Shown: positions 18,669 to 26,896 of the stretch, piece after piece
Layout of the letters: every line of letters begins with the position of its first letter
How positions within the stretch are numbered: position 1 is the first letter of the stretch
Assembly: GCF_003474385.1 (NCBI RefSeq)
Contig: NZ_QUCY01000002.1
Span: 124,001-188,000, forward strand
Direction: 5' to 3'
DNA from: Senegalimassilia sp003474385
Lineage (GTDB): Bacteria > Actinomycetota > Coriobacteriia > Coriobacteriales > Eggerthellaceae
DNA length: 64,000 nucleotides
Program-made: the position numbers and the translations under genes
Notes under the pieces: generated by a model
The model's input: the letters and a program-made list of their open reading frames with translations, nothing else
Database searches by the model: none
Told to the model about the DNA's origin: nothing

Positions 18669-20420
18669 TTATAGCTCGCGAATGATCTGCCTGAGCGCTT
18701 CCATCTCTTCGCGGGCTACGCGGTTCTCCTTCATCTTCGCCTCGATGTTGCCTACCGAATACATGATGGTCGAGTGGTCCCTGTTGAACTTCTTCCCAAT
18801 GTCCCCGTAGGGGATGTCGAGCAGCTGTCGGCACAGGTAAATGGCGGTTTGGCGTGCGTGGGCGATGTTGCGCGTCCTCTTCTTTCCCACGATGTCGGTG
18901 TGGCTGACCTTGAAGAAGTCCTCCGTCACCTTCAGGATGTCGTCTGCGGTGAGCCTTTTGCTGGGGCCGCCTGAGAAGTGGTTCTCCAGCAGTTTGCGCA
19001 CGTCGGCCACGGTGATGTCCGAGCCTTCCCCGCATTTCATCTTGACGATGACGTTGGTCACCGCGCTTTTCAGCTCTCGGATGTTCGATCCTGAACTCTC
19101 GGCGATGCATATCTGTACATCTTCGGGCATGTTGATAGGCCCGGATTGTTCCATATCCTCGTATTCGCGGATGAAGCTTTTGACGATACTCAGCTTGGTC
19201 TCGATCTCGGGCGGCTGGATGTCGAACGTGCCGCCGGAGTTGAAGCGCGTCTTATAGCGTTCGTCGATGTCGATGTTCTTCGGCGCGCGGTCGGCGGAGA
19301 GCACGACTTGTTTGCCTTGGCTTGTCAGCTTGTTGAATATCTGGAACATGATGTCGAGCGTCTGTTTCTTGCCCTGCAGTTGCTGGACGTCGTCGACGAG
19401 GAGGACGTCGGCTTCCTCGTAGTACATCTTGAAATTCTTGTAGCTAGACTTCTCCGTGTCGTGCGCCGCTGATGCGTCCATGTAGTCCTCGAGCAGCTCG
19501 TTCGAGTCTTTGTAGACAACCTGCAGGTTGGGCATGTTGCTGTTGATGTAGTTCTGTATCGCCCGAAGCAGATGCGTCTTGCCCAGGCCCGACCTTCCGT
19601 AGATGAACAACGGGTTCAGGTGCGGTTTGCCCGGGGTTTCGGCAACAGAGACGGCCATGGAATACGCCATGCGGTTCGAGTCGCCGATAACGAAGTTCTC
19701 GAACGTGAGCGTCGAGGTGACGGAGTTGTTCGGCGCAGGTTGACCGGTCTCGCCGCTATCGGTCGAGATGACCTGCGGGGTGGGATCTTCCGGGTTGGGA
19801 GCAACGGGTGTCGGAGCAGCTTGTTGCCCCGGTGCACTTGCGGGGGCGGCAATGGGGGCAGCGGTGGCTTGATGCTCCATTACGGTAGCCGGCGCTGCAA
19901 CCGGGGCGGATGCCTGGGCTGCCGGCTGGCCGGGGGCGGGCTGCGTTGTAGTTTGAGCAGGCATCGCGGGCGGCGCTTCGGTTGCCGGCATCGTTGCTGT
20001 TGCAGGGACTGTTGCTTGTTGTGCGGCGACGGGATCGGCTGCTGCCGTAGCGGTGGTTTGCGCTGTCGTTTGCGGTGTGGGCGCGGGGGCTGCCGCCGCC
20101 GCTGCGGTCGGAGCGGGTGCGGCTGCCGGAGCCGGTGCAGCTTGCGGTGCAGGAGCCTGCGATTCGTCGATGCCGATGAGCACGTCGAAAGGCACCCCGC
20201 GAATCTCTTCGAGGGCGCGCTTGATGTGGTCGATGTAATGGCGCTCGATGAAGTTCTTGATGAATTCCGTATTAGCGGTCAGCATCATGAACCCGTCGCT
20301 TGCGGCCTGGGGAAATAGCTGGCTGAACAGCGCATCCACCTGGGGGCCTATGATTCCCTCATAGCTTTTAACGCGGCTGCATACCTCCGCCCATAGCTGA
20401 TTGATTTCTTCCGTGTTCAT
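18669..20420 (-). CDS. dnaA: Chromosomal replication initiator DnaA
   Basis: DnaA binds oriC and opens the duplex. The 583-aa product has domain I (NQLWAEVCSRVKSYEG), a domain II of roughly 150 residues that is almost only Ala, Pro, Thr and Gln, then the AAA+ domain with Walker A (YGRSGLGKTHLLRAI; the usual GG is GR here) and Walker B (VLLVDDVQQL). Domain IV has the DNA-binding signature ARQTAIYLCRQ and FNRDHSTIMY. The start ATG at 20420 follows AAAGG; an ATG six codons upstream has no ribosome site. The linker is unusually long. A parS site follows the stop. Confidence 0.96.
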   Translation of the reverse strand: MNTEEINQLWAEVCSRVKSYEGIIGPQVDALFSQLFPQAASDGFMMLTANTEFIKNFIERHYIDHIKRALEEIRGVPFDVLIGIDESQAPAPQAAPAPAAAPAPTAAAAAAPAPTPQTTAQTTATAAADPVAAQQATVPATATMPATEAPPAMPAQTTTQPAPGQPAAQASAPVAAPATVMEHQATAAPIAAPASAPGQQAAPTPVAPNPEDPTPQVISTDSGETGQPAPNNSVTSTLTFENFVIGDSNRMAYSMAVSVAETPGKPHLNPLFIYGRSGLGKTHLLRAIQNYINSNMPNLQVVYKDSNELLEDYMDASAAHDTEKSSYKNFKMYYEEADVLLVDDVQQLQGKKQTLDIMFQIFNKLTSQGKQVVLSADRAPKNIDIDERYKTRFNSGGTFDIQPPEIETKLSIVKSFIREYEDMEQSGPINMPEDVQICIAESSGSNIRELKSAVTNVIVKMKCGEGSDITVADVRKLLENHFSGGPSKRLTADDILKVTEDFFKVSHTDIVGKKRTRNIAHARQTAIYLCRQLLDIPYGDIGKKFNRDHSTIMYSVGNIEAKMKENRVAREEMEALRQIIREL

Positions 20421-20476
20421 AAGCAGGCCTTTGATCATGCGCGCTCGGGAGTGTTCACCTTGCGCGGTTTCGGTTT

Positions 20477-20486
20477 GTTGAAAACT
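20477..20486. repeat. Origin motif GTTGAAAACT, copy 1
   Basis: One of four exact copies of this 10-mer in the 1.7 kb flanking the dnaA upstream side; see the findings. This copy lies between dnaA and the GHKL gene, where the dnaA promoter should be. Confidence 0.5.
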
Positions 20487-20501
20487 GATAGTCGCCGTGT
20501 T

Positions 20502-21638
20502 TTACAGCAGCTGTGCAACCTGGATGCCCAGGTTCGTGAGCATGCGCTTTTTGCCGGACATTTTCAAAAGGCCGATACCTTCCAGCTTTTTCAGCGTGTT
20601 ATGCACACTTGATTGCGCTGCTCCGGTCAGTTTGACCACGTCCGATACACCCAGCACCCCTTCTTTCAGGTAGATGACGAGGAAGTCCTTCTCGCGCTGG
20701 GATAGTGACGCGATGATCGGCTGTGCGTCCACCGGCGCGGGCTGGATCTGCGGTTGCTGCTGCAGTTGCTGGCCGTAGGGATATCCCATCGGTTGCTGGA
20801 TTGGTGCTTGCATGTAGCCCTGCTGAGCAGCTGGCGCATATCCGGGCTGCGCGAACTGCTGAGGGGCTGCGTATGCCACCTGCGGAGCCTGCTGATATGC
20901 CTGCATAGGCGGCTGGGCCGCAAACCCCGGTGCGTATTGGGCCGAAGGCTGAGCGTATGCGGGCTGGGCGTTGTATGCGGGTTCATGATCCTCCTCGGCG
21001 ATTCGATAGCGCGGTGCCGTGGTTTCGGGATGCTCTGCATCCTCGTCTTCCTCGACGTGGTCGATCTCCAGTTCCTTGGGGAGCTGAGGATTGCTGCCGT
21101 TGGCGCTGATGGTTACCACCGATCCGGTGCCGAGGTTGTCCTCGATGCTGATGGTTCCGTGGGTGAAATCGAGGTATTCCTTCACAATGGGGAGGCCCGA
21201 TCCTACGCCGCGGATGTAGCTTTTCATGGGCTCGATGGCGGAGGTGAATCCGGGCAGTTGCGCACGGTCTTTGCAAGCGATGCCCGGCCCCTGGTCTGCG
21301 AAACGGATGGTGCAGCCATGATCGAGGATGGATACCGTGGCTTCTTGGAATCGTGCGTGTATGAAATTCTCCGAAACCTCGCGGATAACCGTATAGGGAA
21401 TGGTGCCGCCTGCCGCCTGCGATTGCTGGTATACGTTCGTTGCCAGGCTTTCGATGAATTCGCCGGTGGGAGCGGGCTGGATTTCGGTGACACGCGGCGC
21501 GCTCAGCAAGTTGTCGTATAGGGCGATGCGTGCAACCGAATTCACGTGAGTGAAGTCGAAACCCTCATCATCGTTGTTTTCAGGCGATTCCTGATGCTGT
21601 TCTTGCTCGCTCATCTGCGCTTTTACCGCTTTCCACAT
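20502..21638 (-). CDS. GHKL ATPase fused to a winged-helix domain, next to dnaA
   Basis: I know no name for this 378-aa protein. Residues about 50-180 form a GHKL (HATPase_c) fold like anti-sigma kinases of the SpoIIAB/RsbW type: N-box EVSENFIHARF (Asn91), G1 box FADQGPGI (115-120) and G2 box GVGSGLPIVKEYL (144-156). There is no phosphoacceptor-His domain. A Pro/Gln/Ala/Tyr-rich region (about 205-305) links to a C-terminal winged helix (313-378: LSQREKDFLVIYL, AAQSSVHNTLKKLEGIGLL). It could switch a DNA-bound state by ATP at the origin or regulate a sigma factor. ATG at 21638 is used; ATG at 21614 is possible. Confidence 0.8.
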   Translation of the reverse strand: MWKAVKAQMSEQEQHQESPENNDDEGFDFTHVNSVARIALYDNLLSAPRVTEIQPAPTGEFIESLATNVYQQSQAAGGTIPYTVIREVSENFIHARFQEATVSILDHGCTIRFADQGPGIACKDRAQLPGFTSAIEPMKSYIRGVGSGLPIVKEYLDFTHGTISIEDNLGTGSVVTISANGSNPQLPKELEIDHVEEDEDAEHPETTAPRYRIAEEDHEPAYNAQPAYAQPSAQYAPGFAAQPPMQAYQQAPQVAYAAPQQFAQPGYAPAAQQGYMQAPIQQPMGYPYGQQLQQQPQIQPAPVDAQPIIASLSQREKDFLVIYLKEGVLGVSDVVKLTGAAQSSVHNTLKKLEGIGLLKMSGKKRMLTNLGIQVAQLL

Positions 21639-22613
21639 TCGTTGTTTTCCAAAGTTTTACACATTTTCGGGAAAAATCCTTGAAAAGTGTACCTTCTTTT
21701 CCCATCGAATTCCATTCAACTGGGCAAATTCCGGAATCGAATGTGGAAAAATCACTATCGATTGAAAGTTTTTCACAACGATGAACTCACCGTTCCCTCT
21801 GTTTTCCACTTTCTATTCAAAGATTGTTGAAAACTGGAATGAAAACTCGAATAAGTGTGAAAAACAGAGGTGCAAAGGTTTTCGACATTGTTGAAATTCC
21901 AGGTTGTTCCGACCCGTTCCGACGGCTTTTTTCAACTGGTGAGAGGATTTTGCTGCAGGGATCGGAAAGCACCAGGTCAGTTGTGCGTTTTGGTGAAAAG
22001 CAACCTAGTGGTGCCATAAAGAACGGAAAAATGCCTGTTCAGAAGCGTGTTGAAAACTATGCACATGATTAATTGCCTGGTCAAGCGCTTGCCTGCTTAC
22101 GGTTTTGAGCGACCGGAAAACGCGCGTTTCGATATTTTTCCACAGCGATTTTCGAATGAATTCCAAGTTTTCAACGTTTTCCACAATCGCCTGAATCGCT
22201 CAATGAGGAGAGATAAGTTTTTTCAGCCGTTAGGTGCGGATTTTGGGGTGCGTTTCCTTCTTTTCCCGAGCATTGATCGGTCGCAAGGTTCGTTTTCGTT
22301 GAATGTCGTTTCATTGCCCGCCTTGGTTTTCCACTGCTATCCCCTCATGTGTTGAGGGTAGGTGCTGCTGGTGATGATGGAGCGTGCTTCTCGCGCGATT
22401 TCCCTCGGGTTGCCGAAAGTGTGTCTCCGTTAGATGAAGATGATTTGGCGTCCCCAAGCAACGTAAAGGGAAATCCCTTTTCGATTTTTCCCTTACCGGT
22501 GCGTTCGAGCCGTCGAAAAGATGTCCCCACTAGATGTTGCGACCCATGTTTTCGATCCCCCAACGAATTGTTGAAAGCAACGTTTTCCGGTGCACTGGCA
22601 ATGTTGTGGAAAA
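21629..22613. other. oriC region with DnaA-box-like 9-mers
   Basis: About 1.1 kb of AT-rich DNA between the GHKL gene and rpmH has no credible gene. It carries the 9-mer TTTTCCACA (one change from TTATCCACA) exactly at 21742-21750 (minus), 22136-22144, 22177-22185 and 22605-22613 (minus), and near matches at 21629-21637, 21802-21810 and 22327-22335. Further TTTTTCACA variants are at 21769-21777 and 21856-21864. Three copies of GTTGAAAACT (21826, 22049, and 22166 on the minus strand) lie among them. Short ORFs here are not protein-like. Confidence 0.75.
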
Positions 22614-22688
22614 CTTCGTGTTTTCGCAGGTGGGCTTTCATAATGTGGGTATCTTGTGCATCGGTTGGCATATATAGGTAAAAACCTT

Positions 22689-22716
22689 TTGACAGTCGGG
22701 CCGTTCCGGTTATACT
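22689..22716 (+). promoter_or_regulatory. Promoter of the rpmH operon
   Basis: TTGACA (22689-22694), a 16-bp spacer and TATACT (22711-22716), 36 bp before the rpmH ATG. A strong housekeeping-type promoter. Confidence 0.8.
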
Positions 22717-22751
22717 CAACAAGTTGCTCTAAACCATGAAAGGGAAACGAT

Positions 22752-22886
22752 ATGAAGCGCACCTATCAACCTAACACTCGTAAGCGTGCCAAGTGCCACG
22801 GCTTCCGTGCCCGCATGGCAACCAAGGGCGGCCGCAAGGTTCTGGCTGCTCGCCGTGCTAAGGGTCGTAAGCGTCTCTGCGTGTAA
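22752..22886 (+). CDS. rpmH: 50S ribosomal protein L34
   Basis: The 44-aa very basic protein reads MKRTYQPNTRKRAKCHGF and ends AKGRKRLCV, a complete L34. It is preceded by GAAAGGGAAACGAT and a strong promoter, and starts the rpmH-rnpA-yidD-yidC-khpB-rsmG series on the right side of oriC. L34 sits in domain III of 23S rRNA. An internal Cys (residue 15) and a terminal Cys-Val replace the usual Ser-rich end, a minor variation. Confidence 0.97.
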   Translation: MKRTYQPNTRKRAKCHGFRARMATKGGRKVLAARRAKGRKRLCV

Positions 22887-22897
22887 AGAGTATTCGG

Positions 22898-23224
22898 TTG
22901 GAGACTATCAAGTCCAAAGCGGACATCTCCGATCTGTTCTCTAGCGGAAAGCGCCTGCGTACACCGTACCTTACGCTCATAGTGTTACCAGCGAAGCAGC
23001 ACGGCCTTCACGGTCGTGTTGCTTTTATTGCAGGAAAAAAATCCGGTAACGCTGTATGGCGTAATAGCGCAAAACGTCGAATGAGAGCTATTTGCCATGA
23101 GCTGGGCGGCCCATTTCCGAATCTCGATGTGATATTTCTCGCGAAGTCGGGTATTTGCCGCGCTAAGTATAGTAAAGTGCTCGAAACATGCGACGAAGCG
23201 CTGAAGCGCGCTGGAATTCGGTAG
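22898..23224 (+). CDS. rnpA: Ribonuclease P protein component
   Basis: RnpA assists the RNase P RNA in trimming tRNA 5' ends. The 108-aa product has the family core: SGKRLRTPYLTLIVLP, GKKSGNAVWRNSAKRRMRAI (the conserved RNA-binding RNR-type motif appears as WRNSAKRRMR) and a basic C-terminus. The start is TTG at 22898 with AAAGAG 7 nt upstream; no ATG or GTG fits better. It lies 11 bp after rpmH, as in nearly all bacteria. Confidence 0.94.
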   Translation: METIKSKADISDLFSSGKRLRTPYLTLIVLPAKQHGLHGRVAFIAGKKSGNAVWRNSAKRRMRAICHELGGPFPNLDVIFLAKSGICRAKYSKVLETCDEALKRAGIR

Positions 23225-23236
23225 GGTCTGATTGGA

Positions 23237-23470
23237 ATGAAGAAAGGTTTCGGAAGCATACCATGCAAGGTGGCTATGTTTCTCATTACCTTTTATAGGG
23301 CGGCAATCTCGCCTATGTTCCCGTCGTGCTGCCGTTTTATCCCGACGTGCTCGGAATACGGGCTCATCGCGTTTCAACGCTACGGTTTCGCAAAGGGCTT
23401 AAGGCTGACGGTAAAACGTATTCTACGGTGTCGACCTGGAGGGCCGCACGGCTACGATCCCGTTCCGTAA
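23237..23470 (+). CDS. yidD: Membrane protein insertion efficiency factor YidD
   Basis: The 77-aa protein shows the YidD pattern: an amphipathic N-terminus (FLITFYRAAISPMF), the cysteine motif CRFIPTCSEYGLIAFQRYGFAKG and the end CRPGGPHGYDPVP. YidD sits at the inner face of the membrane and aids YidC insertion. It is between rnpA and yidC with gaps of 12 and 54 bp, one operon. Confidence 0.95.
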   Translation: MKKGFGSIPCKVAMFLITFYRAAISPMFPSCCRFIPTCSEYGLIAFQRYGFAKGLRLTVKRILRCRPGGPHGYDPVP

Positions 23471-23524
23471 GGGCGGGGCTTCAGCCGGCGGCTTTTTGTC
23501 GGTTAAAGGAAGGAAAACCATAGT

Positions 23525-24316
23525 ATGTGGGAAGTGTTCAAGAACTGGATATTCGACATAATCCAATTCTTCTTTGGCTTCTGCCAAGACTGGGGCTTGG
23601 CTATCATCATCGTGACCATCATCTTCCGTGTGCTTATCTCCCCGTTGATGCATAAGCAGACGAAGTCTTCTTATCAGATGCAGAAGGTTCAGCCTCTGAT
23701 GCAGGAGATTCAGACGAAGTACGCCAACGACCCGCAGCGCATGCAGGAGGAGATGCAGAAGCTTTACGCTGATGCTAAGTTCAACCCCTTGGCCGGCTGC
23801 CTCCCCATGCTCCTGCAGATGCCTATCTTCATCGCCCTGTTCCAGGTGCTGCGCGCGATGCCGAACTATCTGGGTTCCGATGAGGGTTACCAGTTCTTCA
23901 ACCTGGTTCCTAACCTGGTTATGACGCCGTCTGGTGCGGTTGCCGGCGGCTTCGGCACGTTCCTTCCATACCTCATCCTCATGATCGTGTTTGCTGGCGC
24001 TACGTTCCTGCCCATGATCTTGATGCAGATGGGGCAGAAGGATAACCCGCAGCGTAACCAGACCATGATCATGGCTGGCGTCATGAGCTTGTTCATGCTG
24101 TGGATCAGCTGGAGCTCCCCCGCTGGCGTTCTTCTGTTCTGGGGCGTTTCCTCCATTATCGGCGTGTGCCAGCAGCAGATCTCCATGCGCATCATGAAGA
24201 AGCGCGATGCGGAGAAGGAGGAGACCATCGAGGTGAAGCCGATCGAGGTCGATGTCACCCGTAAGGCTAAAAAGCCGCGTCCGAAGAAGAAGGACACCTC
24301 CAAAAAGCATGCTTAA
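23525..24316 (+). CDS. yidC: Membrane protein insertase YidC/Oxa1
   Basis: YidC inserts and folds membrane proteins, alone or with SecYEG. The 263-aa product has about five hydrophobic segments, the first bearing the conserved Arg (IIFRVLISPL), followed by the cytoplasmic coiled hairpin (KVQPLMQEIQTKYANDPQRM). The C-terminus is a Lys-rich cytosolic tail (KKPRPKKKDTSKKHA) that can contact ribosomes. It lacks a lipobox, so it is not of the SpoIIIJ lipoprotein form. It is followed by a parS site inside a terminator-like palindrome. Confidence 0.95.
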   Translation: MWEVFKNWIFDIIQFFFGFCQDWGLAIIIVTIIFRVLISPLMHKQTKSSYQMQKVQPLMQEIQTKYANDPQRMQEEMQKLYADAKFNPLAGCLPMLLQMPIFIALFQVLRAMPNYLGSDEGYQFFNLVPNLVMTPSGAVAGGFGTFLPYLILMIVFAGATFLPMILMQMGQKDNPQRNQTMIMAGVMSLFMLWISWSSPAGVLLFWGVSSIIGVCQQQISMRIMKKRDAEKEETIEVKPIEVDVTRKAKKPRPKKKDTSKKHA

Positions 24317-24332
24317 TCGATTTTGCGTAATG

Positions 24333-24364
24333 GTGCGCGGTGTTTCACGTGAAACACCGCGCAC
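24333..24364. other. parS centromere site inside a perfect 32-bp palindrome
   Basis: The 16-bp parS (24341-24356) is flanked by GTGCGCGG and CCGCGCAC, making an exact 32-bp palindrome between yidC and khpB. On the plus strand it is followed by TGTGGTTTTAG, so it could act as a weak terminator or attenuator as well as a ParB site. Confidence 0.93.
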
Positions 24365-24391
24365 TGTGGTTTTAGTTCTAAGGAGCTGCAA

Positions 24392-24931
24392 ATGGCAGAA
24401 GAAGAGAACGTGGAATTGACCGCAGAAGAGGCTCAAGACGCCCAGGTCGAACAAGACGGCATCAGCGACGAGGATCTTGATCGCATCGCGGATACCGCCA
24501 TCGCAACTATCCAGGACATCCTGAAGCACTTCGATGTCGGTGAGGTTACCATTGACGAGTACGAAGGCGATGAAGGCGAGCTTATCCTCGATATCACCGG
24601 TGACGACCTGGCTGTCCTCATCGGCCGTCATGGTAAGACCCTTGATGCGTTGCAGTTCCTGGTGTCTGCCATTACCGTTCGCACTATGGGCTTTCGTTAT
24701 CCCGTTATCGTCGATGTTGAGGGTTACAAGAATCGTCAGCGAGAGAAGCTCGAGTCCATTGCTCGTAATGCTGCCGCAAAGGCTGCCAAGCAGCATCGCA
24801 GCGTGAAGCTTCGCCCCATGACTCCATATGAGCGTCGCATCGTGCATATCGCGCTTCGTGACGACGAGCGCGTTGAGACGGCATCTGAGGGAGAGGGCTC
24901 CGCGCGCCACGTTGTGGTTGTTCCGCTCTAG
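24392..24931 (+). CDS. khpB: RNA-binding protein KhpB/Jag
   Basis: KhpB (Jag) is an RNA-binding protein linked to cell-shape control in Gram-positives. The 179-aa product has an acidic N-terminus, a KH domain with a GRHG loop (AVLIGRHGKTLDALQFL) and a C-terminal R3H domain (PMTPYERRIVHIALRDD). The separate Jag_N domain of Firmicutes is absent; an acidic region of about 35 residues replaces it. It has an AAGGAG ribosome site and sits between yidC and rsmG, the usual place. A parS-containing palindrome lies 28 bp upstream. Confidence 0.93.
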   Translation: MAEEENVELTAEEAQDAQVEQDGISDEDLDRIADTAIATIQDILKHFDVGEVTIDEYEGDEGELILDITGDDLAVLIGRHGKTLDALQFLVSAITVRTMGFRYPVIVDVEGYKNRQREKLESIARNAAAKAAKQHRSVKLRPMTPYERRIVHIALRDDERVETASEGEGSARHVVVVPL

Positions 24932-24977
24932 GCAGTTGCTTCTATTTGGCTCTTGGCTGATACTTCAGGAACCTACC

Positions 24978-25012
24978 AGGCCGCATCTTCGGATGCGGCC
25001 TCTTTGTTTTTC
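24978..25012 (+). terminator. Terminator after khpB
   Basis: A 10-bp stem AGGCCGCATC / GATGCGGCCT closed by a TTCG tetraloop and followed by TCTTTGTTTTTC. A strong intrinsic terminator 47 bp past the stop. Confidence 0.92.
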
Positions 25013-25039
25013 AAGGGGTTCATATCCTTGGAGTCCAAT

Positions 25040-25741
25040 ATGCTGCATGAAGGGTTAAAGTATGTTTCACGTGAAACAACAGGACAGAAGGAACGGTTCA
25101 TGCACGAGGACTTGCTCAGGCGACATTTGGAGTTGGTTATCGAAGCCAACAAGACCACGAACATCACGCGCATCTCTTCTTGGGAAGATGGCATGGTGCT
25201 CCATGTGCAGGATTCCCTGCTTGGTCTTGATGCTTTGAATGCTTGTCCCGAAGGCTGCTATGCCGATATTGGAACGGGTGCAGGCTATCCTGGTATTCCG
25301 CTTGCCATTGAAACCGGTAGGCCTACGTTGCTAGTCGATTCCGTTCAGAAGAAGGTTCAAATCCTTGATGGCTTCATTGGGGAGCTGGGGCTTGACAACG
25401 TATCCACATATGCTGGCCGTATCGAAGATCTCGGTCGCGAGCAGGCTGGGGAATTTGCTGCGATTAGTGCCCGAGCGCTGTCGAAGCTTTCCGTTCTGCT
25501 GGAGCTCTCTTCCCCGCTGCTGAAGATGGGTGGCCGTCTTATCTGCTTCAAAGCCCTTGTCGAACAGGATGAGCTTGATCACGCTCGCGTCGTCGGCAAA
25601 CAGGTTGGCATGGAACTGGTCGATGATCAGACCTACGAGCTTGATGATTACTCTCGCAGGATCCTGTGCTATGAGAAGGTTGCTAAGCCGAAGCTGAAGC
25701 TGCCTCGCAGAACTGGTTTGGCTCAGAAAAAGCCGCTGTAG
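25040..25741 (+). CDS. rsmG: 16S rRNA (guanine527-N7)-methyltransferase RsmG
   Basis: RsmG methylates G527 of 16S rRNA with S-adenosylmethionine. The 233-aa product has the SAM site (CYADIGTGAGYPGIPLAIE) and the family core (ARALSKLSVLLELSSPLL, then GGRLICFKA). The ATG at 25040 has TTGGAG 6 nt upstream; the open frame upstream overlaps the khpB terminator and is not used. A parS site is embedded in codons for residues 9-13 (VSRET). It lies between khpB and parA. Loss or mutation of this family gives low-level streptomycin resistance in other bacteria. Confidence 0.94.
   Translation: MLHEGLKYVSRETTGQKERFMHEDLLRRHLELVIEANKTTNITRISSWEDGMVLHVQDSLLGLDALNACPEGCYADIGTGAGYPGIPLAIETGRPTLLVDSVQKKVQILDGFIGELGLDNVSTYAGRIEDLGREQAGEFAAISARALSKLSVLLELSSPLLKMGGRLICFKALVEQDELDHARVVGKQVGMELVDDQTYELDDYSRRILCYEKVAKPKLKLPRRTGLAQKKPL
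25063..25078. other. parS centromere site within rsmG
   Basis: Perfect 16-bp parS inside the rsmG coding sequence, read as Val-Ser-Arg-Glu-Thr near the N-terminus. It is the site nearest to parAB on the left. Confidence 0.92.
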
Positions 25742-25747
25742 CGATAT

Positions 25748-25782
25748 AAGCCGTTCCCGATATTGTAGGGGCGGCTTTTTTC
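25748..25782 (+). terminator. Terminator after rsmG
   Basis: The stem AAGCCGttCCC / GGGgCGGCTT is followed by a run of six T residues, just past the rsmG stop. Confidence 0.85.
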
Positions 25783-25894
25783 TTATCGAGGTTTCGTTGA
25801 TTTCCGTTCAAAAGTCCCCATTGTGGGTTGGGGTTTTATACGCGTGAAACGAAACACGGTATACTAGCGTCTGAAACCATGAAAGGGGGTTCCT

Positions 25895-26896
25895 GTGGGA
25901 TTTTTCGACGGCCTCAGGAAAGATAAAAAGCAAGCTGAGCCGGTTCAGCAGGAACAACGCGTACAGGAAGATACCGTTGAGGATGAGATAGCCATCGAGC
26001 ACATCGAAGTGGTCGAGCGCGATCCTCATAGCTCGTCTGAGCCTGAGCCGCAGCCTGTTGAATCTCGCCCCGAAATCGAGCCTATGCCCATTCGCTCCTA
26101 CCGCGATAAGAAGCCGGTGAAGCATGTGGTTGGCCAGACGAAGATCATGGCGATCATCAACCAGAAGGGCGGTGTGGGTAAGTCCACCACTGCAATCAAT
26201 CTTTCCGCCGCGCTTGGTGAGATGGGCAAGCAGGTGCTTCTTGTCGACCTTGATCCTCAAGGTAATTCCTCAAGCGGCCTTGGTGTCGAGAAGAGTCAGG
26301 TGCAGAATTGCATCTACGATGTGCTGCTCAACGATGTTCCCGTCGAAGAGGTTATCATCCCCGATGTGTGCGAGGGTTTGGACTTGGTTCCGGCGACCAT
26401 CAACCTTGCCGGTGCTGAGGTTGAGCTGGTTTCCGAGATGGCGCGCGAGAATCGCCTCAAGGATGCCATCGGGGCTCTTCGCGGTAAATATGATTACATT
26501 TTCATTGACTGCCCCCCTTCCCTAGGCTTGCTGACGGTTAACGCCCTAGTTGCCGCCGATAAGCTGCTTATCCCCATTCAATGCGAGTTCTATGCATTGG
26601 AAGGTGTGACAAAACTCCTTGATTCAATGAAACGTGTCAAAACTCGCTTGAATCCCACGTTGGATATCTACGGCGTGCTTATGACCATGTACGATGGTCG
26701 AACCACGCTGTCCCGCCAAGTGGTCGAGGAGGTGCGCAGCTATTTCGGGCGATTGGTGTTCGAGACGCTGATTCCCCGTACCGTAAAGCTTTCCGAGGCT
26801 CCTAGCTTCGGTCAACCGATAACCCTGTACGACCCTTCGGGCAAGGGTGCCCAGTCGTACATGAGTCTTGCTAAGGAAGTGATTGCCCGTGGCTAG
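25895..26896 (+). CDS. parA: Chromosome-partitioning ATPase ParA (Soj)
   Basis: ParA works with ParB-parS to move and separate new origins. The 333-aa product has the deviant Walker A (NQKGGVGKSTTAINLSAAL), Walker A' (LLVDLDPQGN) and Walker B (FIDCPPSLGLLTVNAL), and ends in the Soj core. About 85 extra residues precede the fold, Glu/Asp/Pro-rich and probably disordered, longer than Soj. The start is GTG at 25895 after GAAAGGGGG. parB begins 8 bp before the stop, giving translational coupling. The terminator before it suggests its own promoter; TATACT at 25860 may be its -10. Confidence 0.95.
   Translation: MGFFDGLRKDKKQAEPVQQEQRVQEDTVEDEIAIEHIEVVERDPHSSSEPEPQPVESRPEIEPMPIRSYRDKKPVKHVVGQTKIMAIINQKGGVGKSTTAINLSAALGEMGKQVLLVDLDPQGNSSSGLGVEKSQVQNCIYDVLLNDVPVEEVIIPDVCEGLDLVPATINLAGAEVELVSEMARENRLKDAIGALRGKYDYIFIDCPPSLGLLTVNALVAADKLLIPIQCEFYALEGVTKLLDSMKRVKTRLNPTLDIYGVLMTMYDGRTTLSRQVVEEVRSYFGRLVFETLIPRTVKLSEAPSFGQPITLYDPSGKGAQSYMSLAKEVIARG

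Noticed and set aside
21539..21554. TTCACGTGAG resembling parS near the GHKL gene start
   Set aside because: About 10 of 16 matches; chance likeness to the CACGTG core.
21817..22722. Several short open frames in the origin region on both strands
   Set aside because: AT-rich, no ribosome sites, Ser/Phe/Arg-rich odd products; they overlap DnaA-box-like repeats.
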